DNA of 64,000 nucleotides from Pseudodonghicola sp048268305 (GTDB lineage Bacteria > Pseudomonadota > Alphaproteobacteria > Rhodobacterales > Rhodobacteraceae), in NCBI RefSeq assembly GCF_048268305.1, contig NZ_JBLWVT010000006.1, positions 248,001 through 312,000 of the forward strand, in the 5' to 3' direction. The notes under the pieces were generated by a model. That model was not told the DNA's origin and searched no databases. It saw only the letters and a program-made list of their open reading frames with translations. Made by a program: the position numbers and the translations under genes. Shown here in pieces: positions 8,629 to 17,082 of this stretch. The stretch's first letter is position 1, and each line of letters begins with the position of its first letter.

Positions 8629-9663
8629 CTACCTCCAGATCCAGGCCGGATAGCCGTCAAGCTCGCCGCGCAGGTGGCGCGCCAGAAGCTGCGCCTGCAG
8701 ATGCGGGAAAAGGCCGAAAGGGGCGGTCTCGTCGAAGAACGGGTGGCGCAGAGGCATCCGCTTGCGCTCCTGCCAGGCCTTCAGCAGCGTATCGCGGCCC
8801 TGATCGGTCAACAAAACGGCGCCGGTGTCCTGCGCGTCGAAATCGCGGGGGCCAAGCTGGCGGCGGTTGAACAGGCTGAGGCAGAGCCGGTCGGCCAGGG
8901 GCGCGCGAAACTCCTCCATCAGATCGAGCGCCAGGCTCATCCGCCCGGGGCGGTCGCGGTGCAAGAACCCCATCTGCGGGTCGAGCCCCTGCGCCTCGCA
9001 GGCAGCGCGGCAATCCTGCGCCAGCAGCGCATAGAGCAGCGACAGCACCGCGTTGACCGGATCGCGCGGCGGCCGGCGATTGCGCCCCGAAAAGGTGAAA
9101 TCCGGGTTGCGCAGCAGATGCGGAAAGGCGGTGAAATAGGCATTGGCGGCCTCGCCCTCCTGCCCGCGCAGACTGTCGAGATCGGGCGAGGAGAGCGCCA
9201 ACCGCGCCGCGTCGGAAAGCCGCCGTTCGGTGGTGTCGAGGGTGTCGCGCGCGCCCGCCGCCATCGTCGCGCCGTAATCGCGCAGGGCGCGCCGGATCAC
9301 GCCGCGCTGGTTGGCGGCCTTGGCCGCGACCACGCCCTGGGCCACCGACAGCGCCAGCGCCGGATCCTCGGTACGCCGGTGCTGGGCGCGGCGCAGCAGC
9401 ACATTGCCCGACTGCGGCCCCTCGACCCGGGCCAGGAACCGGCCCGACATCGACAGAAAGGCGATGGAAATCCCGCCCTCGGCACAGAAGGCCATCAGGG
9501 GCGGGCTGACCGTGACCTGCGCGAAACAGACAATCTGCCCCAGAAGATGCGCCGGCGCCCTGCCCCGTTCGACGCCGTCGATCTCGACCACCACATTCTG
9601 CCGATCCTTGCGCAGGACCGCGCCTTCCGAGGTGACATAGAGCGTGTTGAGCAGTTTCTTCAT
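8629..9663 (-). CDS. cas1: CRISPR-associated endonuclease/integrase Cas1 (type I-C)
   Basis: A 344-residue Cas1, the metal-dependent integrase that inserts spacers together with Cas2. The N-terminal beta domain is followed by an alpha-helical catalytic domain. The expected metal ligands are E169 in GQEGEAANAYF, H235 in FLHRDRPGRMSL and D247 in ALDLMEEFR. The start ATG overlaps the cas4 stop in an ATGA arrangement, so translation is probably coupled. All catalytic residues are present, so the adaptation module appears intact. Confidence 0.97.
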   Translation of the reverse strand: MKKLLNTLYVTSEGAVLRKDRQNVVVEIDGVERGRAPAHLLGQIVCFAQVTVSPPLMAFCAEGGISIAFLSMSGRFLARVEGPQSGNVLLRRAQHRRTEDPALALSVAQGVVAAKAANQRGVIRRALRDYGATMAAGARDTLDTTERRLSDAARLALSSPDLDSLRGQEGEAANAYFTAFPHLLRNPDFTFSGRNRRPPRDPVNAVLSLLYALLAQDCRAACEAQGLDPQMGFLHRDRPGRMSLALDLMEEFRAPLADRLCLSLFNRRQLGPRDFDAQDTGAVLLTDQGRDTLLKAWQERKRMPLRHPFFDETAPFGLFPHLQAQLLARHLRGELDGYPAWIWR

Positions 9664-10310
9664 GGCGCCTCTCCCGGTACGGTATCGGCGGTGACGGCCC
9701 GATCCAGCCAGGCGAGGATATGAGGTGGCGCCTGCATCCGCTCGGGCCGGCAGAGCTCGATCAGCGAACAGGCGCGGCAGCGATGCTTGTCGAAGACCGG
9801 CGGAGGCACCTGCCCGGTGGCGATCATCGCGCGCACCTCTGCGGCGATCCGCAGGGTCAGGGTGCGCAACTCGTCATCGAAGACCACGGCCTTGCGCCGA
9901 CGGGTTTCGCCATAGAACAGCGCGCCTTCGGGGATCCGTCGCCCTGTCATCTCCTCCAGACAAAGCGCCTGGGCGCAGAGCTGCACCTCGTCGGCGCGGT
10001 GCGGCTTGGGGCGGCCACGCTTGTATTCGACCGGGCGGATCACCTCGCCCTCCACCTCGACCACATCGGCGACGCCGTGAAGCCCCAGCCGCTCCGAACC
10101 GATCTCGACCGCGCGCAGGGTCTGCAGCCCCTTGCGCCGGTCACCCGCGCCGCCGTCGGCGCGGGCATGCAATATCCGCCCCTCGGCAGTCAGCCGGTTT
10201 TCCGACCACAGCCGTTCGACATGGATCAGCGCGCATTGGCGCGGGCAGAACAGCCAATGCTGCAGCGCCGAGATCGGCACGCTGTCGGGTGGATCACCAG
10301 GGGTCGACAA
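9660..10310 (-). CDS. cas4: CRISPR-associated exonuclease Cas4
   Basis: A 216-residue Cas4 of the RecB-nuclease fold with an iron-sulfur cluster. Cluster cysteines are visible as C22 and then C178, C181 and C187 near the C-terminus. Nuclease residues are D82 (GVADVVEV) and E95-Y-K97 (PVEYKRG). Cas4 trims prespacers and selects them for the PAM. The start is TTG at 10310, inside the last 17 bases of cas7. An in-frame TGA lies just upstream, so the gene cannot start earlier. A GTG eleven codons in is the only nearby alternative, but it would sit very close to the conserved ALQHWLFCPRQ segment. Confidence 0.95.
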   Translation of the reverse strand: MSTPGDPPDSVPISALQHWLFCPRQCALIHVERLWSENRLTAEGRILHARADGGAGDRRKGLQTLRAVEIGSERLGLHGVADVVEVEGEVIRPVEYKRGRPKPHRADEVQLCAQALCLEEMTGRRIPEGALFYGETRRRKAVVFDDELRTLTLRIAAEVRAMIATGQVPPPVFDKHRCRACSLIELCRPERMQAPPHILAWLDRAVTADTVPGEAP

Positions 10311-11196
10311 TCGTCACGCCCGCCGGCAGATCGGTGTCATCGACGGTGATGCGATAATCCGAAAACGCCCGCGCCGGCGGCCAGTTGTGGGTTCTCGGAT
10401 CACCCACCGGCAACGCCTCGCCCTGATAGAGGCGGTCGACCTTGATCCGGTCGAACAGCCGATGCGCCTGGGCATTGCCAAGCGCACTGTCGTGGCGGAA
10501 GGCGACGATCCTCTGCGCCGCCATCTCGCCGCGTGCGGCCGAACGGTCGAAATCGAACATGTCGCGCAGCGCGATCCAGAAGAGCGTCAGATCCTCTTCG
10601 GAAAACCCGGTCTTTTCCGCTAGCTTGGCGTTGATGAACCCATGCACCACATAGAGGCCGAAGGGCACGATATGCTTGCGCCCCATGGTGCGTTCCTTGT
10701 CCACATCCTTTTCGTTGGTGACCGAGGAGCGGGTGATCGAGATCTCCAGCGGCATGATCGGCTCCACCGAGCGCGCGAAGGACAGCTGCACCGGCCCGCG
10801 CACCTGGCCGGCGTTGACCTCGGTGGTCATGACGGCGCCGAAGGTGCGGATGTCATAGAAGTTGTCGCACATCCAACGGGTGAGGTTGCGCGCCTCCTCT
10901 TCCTTCTTGGGCAGCTTCTTGGATTCAGGCTTCAGCCCCAGCGCCTCATAGGCCTTGGCATGCTGATTGTTCAGCACCGAGCGTTCGGTGAAATAGATGT
11001 TGAACCCCGGCTCGCCCTCATGCGCGGCGGCGACGTAATTGCGCACCTTCCGCTTCAGCGCCACATCGGTGACGAGGCCGTTGTTGGTTTCGGGATCCAT
11101 CCGCGGCAAGTTGCCGGCATCGGGATCGCCATTGGGGTTGCCATCCTTGACGGTGAAGAACAGCGCGAAATCATAGCGGTTGGTCAGGGCGGTCAT
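10294..11196 (-). CDS. cas7: Type I-C Cascade backbone protein Cas7 (Csd2 family)
   Basis: A 300-residue Cas7/Csd2-type protein that coats the crRNA to form the backbone of the type I-C interference complex. It starts NRYDFALFFTVKDGNPNGDPDAGN, the RRM-like opening with the glycine/asparagine-rich loop typical of Csd2. It later carries VRGPVQLSFARSVEPI and ITRSSVTNE. Its ATG overlaps the cas8c stop (ATGA), and its end overlaps cas4 by 17 bases. The length is normal and no key feature appears lost. Confidence 0.96.
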   Translation of the reverse strand: MTALTNRYDFALFFTVKDGNPNGDPDAGNLPRMDPETNNGLVTDVALKRKVRNYVAAAHEGEPGFNIYFTERSVLNNQHAKAYEALGLKPESKKLPKKEEEARNLTRWMCDNFYDIRTFGAVMTTEVNAGQVRGPVQLSFARSVEPIMPLEISITRSSVTNEKDVDKERTMGRKHIVPFGLYVVHGFINAKLAEKTGFSEEDLTLFWIALRDMFDFDRSAARGEMAAQRIVAFRHDSALGNAQAHRLFDRIKVDRLYQGEALPVGDPRTHNWPPARAFSDYRITVDDTDLPAGVTIVDPW

Positions 11197-12992
11197 GCGG
11201 GTGTCTCGTCACTTTGTTCCTCGACCACCTCGGTGGTCTTCTTGGTGAATTTCTGGTGGTAGTAGCCGGCCACGAACCGCCCCTGCGCCTCGAGCGTCAG
11301 CGATCCCGGCAGGTCGGGCGACAGCCCGGCCCAAATCTGGCCCATCTGATCGTCGAACCAATGGGCCAGCCCGCCCTTGTCACCCTTGCGCAGATTGGCC
11401 AGGTGATGGGTCGCGGTCTTGACCAGCAGCGGAAACACCCGCGCCGGGGTGGCCGAGGCGGCAGCAAAGTACCGGTCCCGAATGGTCGCGTTCAGCCCCG
11501 GCAGCGCCGCGAGCTGGATTTGCTCCAGCACCGCGAAGAGCCGCCCAAGCCGATAGGCCGGGTCGGGATTGTCTGGATCGAGGCTCACGGGCATCTCCTC
11601 CGTCAGGTTACGTGTCAGATAGGCCTTGCAGATGGCCGCGCGCGGGCCGTTGACGATACCGTCGGCGCGGATCCGGCCGATCACCGCGGCCAGAAGCAAC
11701 CGCGGATAGGGCAGCCCGCCCAGCACCGCGCGCATCATCTCGCCGCCCAGAAGCGGCGGGATATTCTCGGCCTTATGTTGCAGCGCGGTCTCGTAGAGCA
11801 GTGCCCAGAGCGCCGGCGTCCGCCGCCAGGCGGCGGGCTCCAGCCGCAGGTCGTCCTGGAACCGCATCAGGTTGCGGGTGAAGCCGCCGAGCGTGCCGGG
11901 CAGCCAGAAGCGGACCGAGAGCCGCGCCGCATTGGGCGACAGCCCCAGCACATAGACCCGGGTATCGGGATGAAAGCGCGGATCGTCGGGCTGTTGGCCC
12001 TTTGCCAACGCCTCCAGCGTCACCTGCAGTTTTTGTGCTGCCTCGCCCTCGGTCTCGGTGTCATCGACCGGATCGAGCAGCCCCGCCAGCAGATCTTCGG
12101 CGGCGCTGTCGCCGTCGCGATCCGGCGTCTCGGCCCAGAACACCACGGTGGCGTCCCCGATCCTGAGCGCCCGGCGTCCCGGCCCCTTGCCCGAGCGCGC
12201 CAGAAGCGCGTTCAGCGCGGTGCCATAGGCGAAGGCCGCCGCCTCGGACACCGGGGCGTTCTCGCCCTGCTTCTTGCCGAAGGATTCAAAGGCGGTATCG
12301 TTGAAGCTGACCAGAGACGCGCCGGAGCTTTGCGCCCCCATCACCCCCTTGATGCTGGGATGCAGCCGCGCGACGGGCGCATGGGCCCCGGTGATCAGGC
12401 ACAGCGGCCCCGCCTCGGCCCCGTCCGCGCCGGACAGCAGCGCGGTAAGGGCGGGACGATCGTGCAACAGCCGCGCGTCGCCCTCCAGCCGGAAGACGAC
12501 ATTCTGGTCGAGCACCTCTGCCGGACATGCCTGGGCGGCGAAATCTTCCCAGCTCCAGCGATTCAGAAACCGCAAGAAGGCCTCTGCCCCCTCGTCCTCG
12601 AGCCCGGCCAACCGCTCGGCCTGAAGCTCCACGAAGGCCGCGTGTTCGCGCGCCGTCCGCCCCTCCTGCCCCGGGATCTGGCGGCCCTCCTCCAGCAGCG
12701 GCTTGCCCTTGTCGTCCTTGGCCGCGGTCACCCCCAGCGCATAGGAGGTCTTGTCCCACAGGAAATTCGGCGCGATGCCAGAGGAGCGTTTCACCGCCGC
12801 CGGCACCGCGATCTGATCGGGCACCAGTTTCTTGCCGTCGACCTTCAGCCGGGGCCGGATCGCCACCAGGGCGCCGTCGCGATCGAACACCACCTCGGCG
12901 CCGATCTTCTCGGTGGAATAGCCCCGCCGCGGCGCCTCGCCGTTGTCGGCCATGCGATCGTAAAGGCTGGCAAGCGCGGTCAGGATCGTCAT
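11193..12992 (-). CDS. cas8c: Type I-C Cascade large subunit Cas8c (Csd1 family)
   Basis: A 599-residue Csd1/Cas8c protein, the PAM-recognising large subunit of the type I-C complex. In this family an internal start in the same gene can also yield a small subunit (Cas11c, known for type I-C); whether it happens here cannot be seen. Characteristic stretches include FLWDKTSYALGV near residue 75, the SFNDTAFESFGKKQGENAPVS region near 225-245 and VYVLGLSPNAARLSVRFW. ATGA overlaps join it to cas5 upstream and cas7 downstream. Confidence 0.96.
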   Translation of the reverse strand: MTILTALASLYDRMADNGEAPRRGYSTEKIGAEVVFDRDGALVAIRPRLKVDGKKLVPDQIAVPAAVKRSSGIAPNFLWDKTSYALGVTAAKDDKGKPLLEEGRQIPGQEGRTAREHAAFVELQAERLAGLEDEGAEAFLRFLNRWSWEDFAAQACPAEVLDQNVVFRLEGDARLLHDRPALTALLSGADGAEAGPLCLITGAHAPVARLHPSIKGVMGAQSSGASLVSFNDTAFESFGKKQGENAPVSEAAAFAYGTALNALLARSGKGPGRRALRIGDATVVFWAETPDRDGDSAAEDLLAGLLDPVDDTETEGEAAQKLQVTLEALAKGQQPDDPRFHPDTRVYVLGLSPNAARLSVRFWLPGTLGGFTRNLMRFQDDLRLEPAAWRRTPALWALLYETALQHKAENIPPLLGGEMMRAVLGGLPYPRLLLAAVIGRIRADGIVNGPRAAICKAYLTRNLTEEMPVSLDPDNPDPAYRLGRLFAVLEQIQLAALPGLNATIRDRYFAAASATPARVFPLLVKTATHHLANLRKGDKGGLAHWFDDQMGQIWAGLSPDLPGSLTLEAQGRFVAGYYHQKFTKKTTEVVEEQSDETPA

Positions 12993-13657
12993 TGCGCCAA
13001 CCCCTCGGCCCGGGCGCGGGCGATGTCGATCACGCCGCCCTCCATCCGGGCACGGAAGAACAGCGCCTCGCGCCCCCTGGCATAATCGACATCATAGAGC
13101 ATCCAGCCCAGATCGCGGTTTCGCTCCGCCTCCGGCAGGGTCGTTTCGGGAAAGGCCTCGACCAGCGTCACATCGGCGGGGAATTCCCGCACGCCGAGAC
13201 AGGGCTGATGAAACTGCTGCCCCCTGGCGGCGCGGCGGCGGGCCATTTCGATGTGCTTGGCCTCGCTATCCTCGGGGCCGGCCTTGGGAGTCATCTCAAG
13301 ATGCGCCTCGATGCCATAGACCACATCGCGCAGCGCCATCATCGCCCGCTGCTGCCGATTCTCGTCCACCGCCAGATGCAGCCCCCTGACCGTGCCCGCC
13401 TTCATCGCCGTCTTGACGCTGCCGGCGGGGATTTTCGATCCGATCTCGTTGCGGCGGATATTCTCGAACCGGATGGGGGCGAGGACATGAATCCGATCAA
13501 TCACCCAGCGAATGGCCGGCTTCCAGTGAATCGCCTCGATAATGCCACGCGCGGCAGAAGGGGTCATGGCATCATAGCTGACCCTTTCGACCTTCATTTC
13601 CGGCCGGGTAAAACAGGCGTAATCGCCCCGGATCAGGAGTTTAAGTCCGTAAGCCAA
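12989..13657 (-). CDS. cas5c: Type I-C crRNA-processing protein Cas5 (Cas5c/Cas5d)
   Basis: A 222-residue Cas5d-type protein. In type I-C it replaces Cas6 as the nuclease that cuts pre-crRNA and stays bound to the 5' handle (known for the family). It carries the typical opening GDYACFTRPEMKVERVSYDAMTPSAARG and IRRNEIGSK. The start is TTG at 13657, preceded on the minus strand by a clear AAGGGGGG ribosome binding site. No ATG exists at the expected position. It overlaps cas8c by four bases and lies 90 bases after cas3. Confidence 0.95.
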   Translation of the reverse strand: MAYGLKLLIRGDYACFTRPEMKVERVSYDAMTPSAARGIIEAIHWKPAIRWVIDRIHVLAPIRFENIRRNEIGSKIPAGSVKTAMKAGTVRGLHLAVDENRQQRAMMALRDVVYGIEAHLEMTPKAGPEDSEAKHIEMARRRAARGQQFHQPCLGVREFPADVTLVEAFPETTLPEAERNRDLGWMLYDVDYARGREALFFRARMEGGVIDIARARAEGLAQ

Positions 13658-13747
13658 TTTGCCCCCCTTTAAGATTAACCTAAGGTTGCAAAACTGGATA
13701 GGGCGCCGTCAATGCAAATATCGTTGCCGCCCAAACTCCTTTGCCGT

Positions 13748-16018
13748 TCAGAAGGACAGGAACCCCAAATCCCCGAAATCGTCCCACCTGAGCCCGGTGT
13801 CGGCATCGTAAATCCCCGGCTGATCCAGCAGCAGGAACTGGTCGCCGAACTCCGCTTGCCGGAACGGGCGCACCAGGCCCTCGCCCAGCATCCGGCGGCG
13901 CACCCCTTCGGGCACCTGCACCTGGTAGCTTTGCAGGCGCCGGGCGATGCCGCCGGCGCTGGAGATATAGCGCAGCGCCTCCAGCTCCGCCTCAGGCAAG
14001 CCCCAGTCGCCGCCCAGGACCACCACCGGTAAGGCACCGCCTTCAATGATCTGATAGGCCTCGGCGATCGAGGCATAGGGGAAGATCGGCCGCCGGTCGC
14101 CCGAATCCGTGATGGATTTCAGGATCTGGAACGGCTTGCCGCCGACCTTGCCGTCATCCATCCCATGCGCCCGGGTCCAGTAGATGTCCCTGAAGTAATC
14201 GCGGACAGCATCGAGGCTGAGCGGATCGTCGATGTGCTTGCCCAGAACCCGCGCCGCCGCATCGGCCAGTTGTTGCAGACCGGCGGGCGGCGCGAATTCA
14301 CCCTGCTCCCCCCGCTCGGCCTCGAAGACCACGACCCGGCCGCCCTCGACCAGCCGCCCCTCGCGGTTGCAGCGGCCGGCGGCCTGGGCGATGGAATCGA
14401 GCCCTGCCAGCGCCCGCCAGACCACCGGAAAGCTGATGTCCACCCCGGCCTCGATCAGGCTGGTACTGACCAGTCGCACCGGCTCGCCGGCCGCAAGCCG
14501 CGCGCGTACCTGGTCGAGCACGCCACGCCGGTGCCTCGCGGTCATATTGGTCGACAGATGCGCGGCCCCCGGGCAATCGCGGATCAGATCGTAGACCGCG
14601 CGCGCCTGTTTGCGGTTGTTCAGGATCGCCAGCCCGCTGGGCGCCGCCGCCAGCCCCGCCGCCAGGCCCGCATTGTCGATCCGCCCGGCAAGGTCCACCC
14701 GCACCCGGCGCAGCGCATCGTAGAGCCCCGCCGGATCGGGGGCGAGTTCGCGCAAGGCCAGCGGCCCGTCACGCTCCAACCCCTCGGGGCAGGGAAACCC
14801 GTCAGGCTCGCCCTTCAGCAGGGCGGGCTGGGTGGCAGTACAGAGGACGACTGAGCCGTGATAGCCCCGCGCCAGTTCCTTCAAGGCGGCGAGACTGGGG
14901 CGCAGCAGGTGATGCGGCAGGGTCTGCGCCTCGTCCAGCACCACGACGGCCCTGGCGATCCGATGCAGCTTGCGGCAGCGGGAACCACGCGCGGCATGCA
15001 GGCTTTCCAGAAACTGCACCGCCGTGGTGACGATGATGGGCCGATCCCAACGCTCCGCCGCCGTCCGAAGGCTCGCCAATTCGTCATCGCCCTTCACCTC
15101 GTCCCAGTCGAAGGCCGAATGGTGTTCCAATACCGCCGCCTCGCCCAGATCGCCGAAGACCGTGCGAAACACCCCGGCCGTCTGTTCGACGATGGAGGTA
15201 TAGGGGATCACGAAGATCAACCGATCCATGCCTTGCGCAATCGCGTGATCCAGCGCGAATCCCAGTGACGTCAGCGTCTTGCCGCCCCCGGTCGGCACCG
15301 TCAGGCTGAACATGCCCGGCGCCTGCCCGGCCTGGGCGCGCGCATGGTCATGCACCCGGCGCCGCAGCGCGTTGACCGGCCCCTCATCGTCCCGCGCCGC
15401 CATATAGGCATCCAGCCGGTCGCGCAGCGCGGTCAAAGGGATGTCCGGCGCGGCGGGCTCGGGCCGCCCCTCCAGCCGGTCATAAAAGGCGCCGGTCTCG
15501 CTCCGGTCGGCATCGACCAGGGCGGAAAACAGCATCCGGCCCAGGAACTGGAGCGTGTAGTTCAGCATCTCATCCCGTTTGGGCAGAGAGGCCACCACCG
15601 GCGGCAGCGCGGTGATCCCGGGCAGCGGCCAATCCTCCTGAGGTGCAAGTCGCGCAGCCTCCTCCAGCCGGGCAGAGAACAGTCGGCCGCCCTCGCCTTC
15701 GCCTTCGCCCTTCAGCCCGGCGTGGTGGCCGAGGATCACCTGCGCCAGCAGGGCACCGAAGGGATTGGGCCAGGTCTCATAGGCATAGCGCGCGCCTTCC
15801 GCCGCATGGGGTTCGATCACCGAAGGGTCTGAGAGCCGCGCCTGGAAGCGCGGTTTCATCTTGCCCAGATCGTGCAACCAACCGGCAAGCTCCCCAAGAA
15901 CCGGCGCGAACGCTCGGGCGTTTTTCCCGGCCGTTTTCGACACCGCGGCGGAATGATCGAACAGGGTTTCCCAATCGGATTTCCCGGGATCGTGTCCTGA
16001 ATGCGCAAATAACGACAT
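13748..16018 (-). CDS. cas3: CRISPR-associated helicase-nuclease Cas3
   Basis: A 756-residue Cas3 with an N-terminal HD nuclease and a superfamily 2 helicase, which degrades target DNA recruited by Cascade. HD-domain residues include H22, H49-D50 (WLHDLGK), H71, H98-H99 and D169. Helicase Walker A is TGGGKT at 243-248 and Walker B is DEAQ at 362-365. Later come VLCTATQPALL, STSLIEAGVDI and AQAAGRCNREGR (motif VI). It is the first gene of the cas operon, and the operon promoter should lie in 16019-16150. The interference module looks complete. Confidence 0.97.
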   Translation of the reverse strand: MSLFAHSGHDPGKSDWETLFDHSAAVSKTAGKNARAFAPVLGELAGWLHDLGKMKPRFQARLSDPSVIEPHAAEGARYAYETWPNPFGALLAQVILGHHAGLKGEGEGEGGRLFSARLEEAARLAPQEDWPLPGITALPPVVASLPKRDEMLNYTLQFLGRMLFSALVDADRSETGAFYDRLEGRPEPAAPDIPLTALRDRLDAYMAARDDEGPVNALRRRVHDHARAQAGQAPGMFSLTVPTGGGKTLTSLGFALDHAIAQGMDRLIFVIPYTSIVEQTAGVFRTVFGDLGEAAVLEHHSAFDWDEVKGDDELASLRTAAERWDRPIIVTTAVQFLESLHAARGSRCRKLHRIARAVVVLDEAQTLPHHLLRPSLAALKELARGYHGSVVLCTATQPALLKGEPDGFPCPEGLERDGPLALRELAPDPAGLYDALRRVRVDLAGRIDNAGLAAGLAAAPSGLAILNNRKQARAVYDLIRDCPGAAHLSTNMTARHRRGVLDQVRARLAAGEPVRLVSTSLIEAGVDISFPVVWRALAGLDSIAQAAGRCNREGRLVEGGRVVVFEAERGEQGEFAPPAGLQQLADAAARVLGKHIDDPLSLDAVRDYFRDIYWTRAHGMDDGKVGGKPFQILKSITDSGDRRPIFPYASIAEAYQIIEGGALPVVVLGGDWGLPEAELEALRYISSAGGIARRLQSYQVQVPEGVRRRMLGEGLVRPFRQAEFGDQFLLLDQPGIYDADTGLRWDDFGDLGFLSF

Positions 16019-16496
16019 CTCTGCAAATCACCCGGCAGAAGCAGTTGACCAAGGTATTCCAGAAACCGACGACCGCCCACCCGATGCGATGACCTGTCGC
16101 AATTTCGAAAATGTTCCGTTCCAGATACCTATCTTTGCCCCATGGCATTTTCTATTCAATTCCGAAGTCACGCGCGGGAAACCCAGCCTCCATTTTCAGG
16201 CAGACCGGAATTTCCGCCCCCAAACGGCGGAGCCCCCCGCTTCCGCCGCCGCCATGTGCCGCGCCTTGCCCAGATGTCTGCCATGCGGGATCATGCTGCC
16301 GTTCGCAGAACTCACGCATCGCCCATGCGACCGCGGGTCACACGGTGACCCTGTCGTCCACCAAGAGCCCGGACGCGAGCAGTTCGAAGGGCTTGATGGC
16401 ATCCTTCATGACTTGATCGGTGCGGAAGCCACCCGTTGACATACGGTGCGTATGCGAAACTGCGGATCAGGGCGACACCCTGAAAGGACATTCCAG
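16019..16496. other. Divergent intergenic region cas3 / ridA
   Basis: About 478 bases without a supported gene. It must contain the promoters for the cas operon (minus) and for ridA (plus). A short minus-strand frame at 16338-16442 (ATG, 34 residues, including MKDAIKPFELL) reads like protein, but it has no homologue I recognise and no clear ribosome binding site. The rest shows nothing recognisable. Confidence 0.5.
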
Positions 16497-16892
16497 ATGC
16501 TTCACAACGAACCCGTTTTTCCCTCTGACCGTCACGCGCTTCATGAGCAACACGGCTATTCCGCCGCGATCCGCTCCAGCGACCTGCTGTTCGTATCGGG
16601 TCAGGTCGGCGGCCGCGCGGACGGATCGCCGGAACCGGACTTTGCCAAACAGGTGCAACTGGCTTTCGACAATCTGCTGGCCGTGCTTGATGCGGCCGGC
16701 TGTGGGCCGGAAGATATCGTCGATGTCACGAGCTTCCACACAGACCCCGAAGTACAGTTGGGGACGGTCATGGAGGTAAAGAAACGGATATTCCCCGAGG
16801 CTCCCTATCCGAACTGGACGGCCCTCGGTGTCACTTGGCTTGCCGGGTTCGACTTCGAGATCAAGGTTATCGCCCGCTGTCCCGCGCGCTAA
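16497..16892 (+). CDS. RidA/YjgF-family protein
   Basis: A 131-residue protein of the RidA fold, small trimeric enzymes that hydrolyse reactive enamine/imine intermediates. The ATG at 16497 is chosen because GAAAGGA lies 8 bases upstream; an earlier in-frame ATG at 16446 would add 17 unrelated residues. Visible family features are LLFVSGQVGG, the helix AKQVQLAFDNLLAVLDAAG, DIVDVTSFHTD and the terminal strand FEIKVIARC. This divergent YjgF group is sometimes annotated as a Rid subfamily protein of unknown substrate. It is followed by a hairpin terminator. Confidence 0.88.
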   Translation: MLHNEPVFPSDRHALHEQHGYSAAIRSSDLLFVSGQVGGRADGSPEPDFAKQVQLAFDNLLAVLDAAGCGPEDIVDVTSFHTDPEVQLGTVMEVKKRIFPEAPYPNWTALGVTWLAGFDFEIKVIARCPAR

Positions 16893-16900
16893 AATAACAG

Positions 16901-16939
16901 GCCAGCAAGCCGCGCCCTTGATGGCCTCGGCTTGCTGGC
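16901..16939 (+). terminator. Hairpin between convergent ridA and ask
   Basis: GCCAGCAAGCCG at 16901-16912 pairs perfectly with CGGCTTGCTGGC at 16928-16939 around a 15-base loop, nine bases after the ridA stop. There is no T-run on either side. It may still end transcription of ridA, but the evidence is the hairpin only. Confidence 0.5.
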
Positions 16940-17082
16940 TAAGCCCGAATGCAAAGTGTCCCGGAAAGGCTGCCGACCAGCCTTGGTAAGAGTGCCGGTC
17001 GAACTTATCGCGATCAAGCGGCAGTGAGGTAAGACTACGCAGCCGCCGATGATCGCCCGACGCTATCCGCCGCCAGCCTCCG

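Noticed and set aside
16111..16416. Open frame of 101 codons upstream of ridA as a possible gene.
   Set aside because: Its translation is Pro/Ser/Arg-rich without domain features or ribosome binding site and looks like non-coding DNA.
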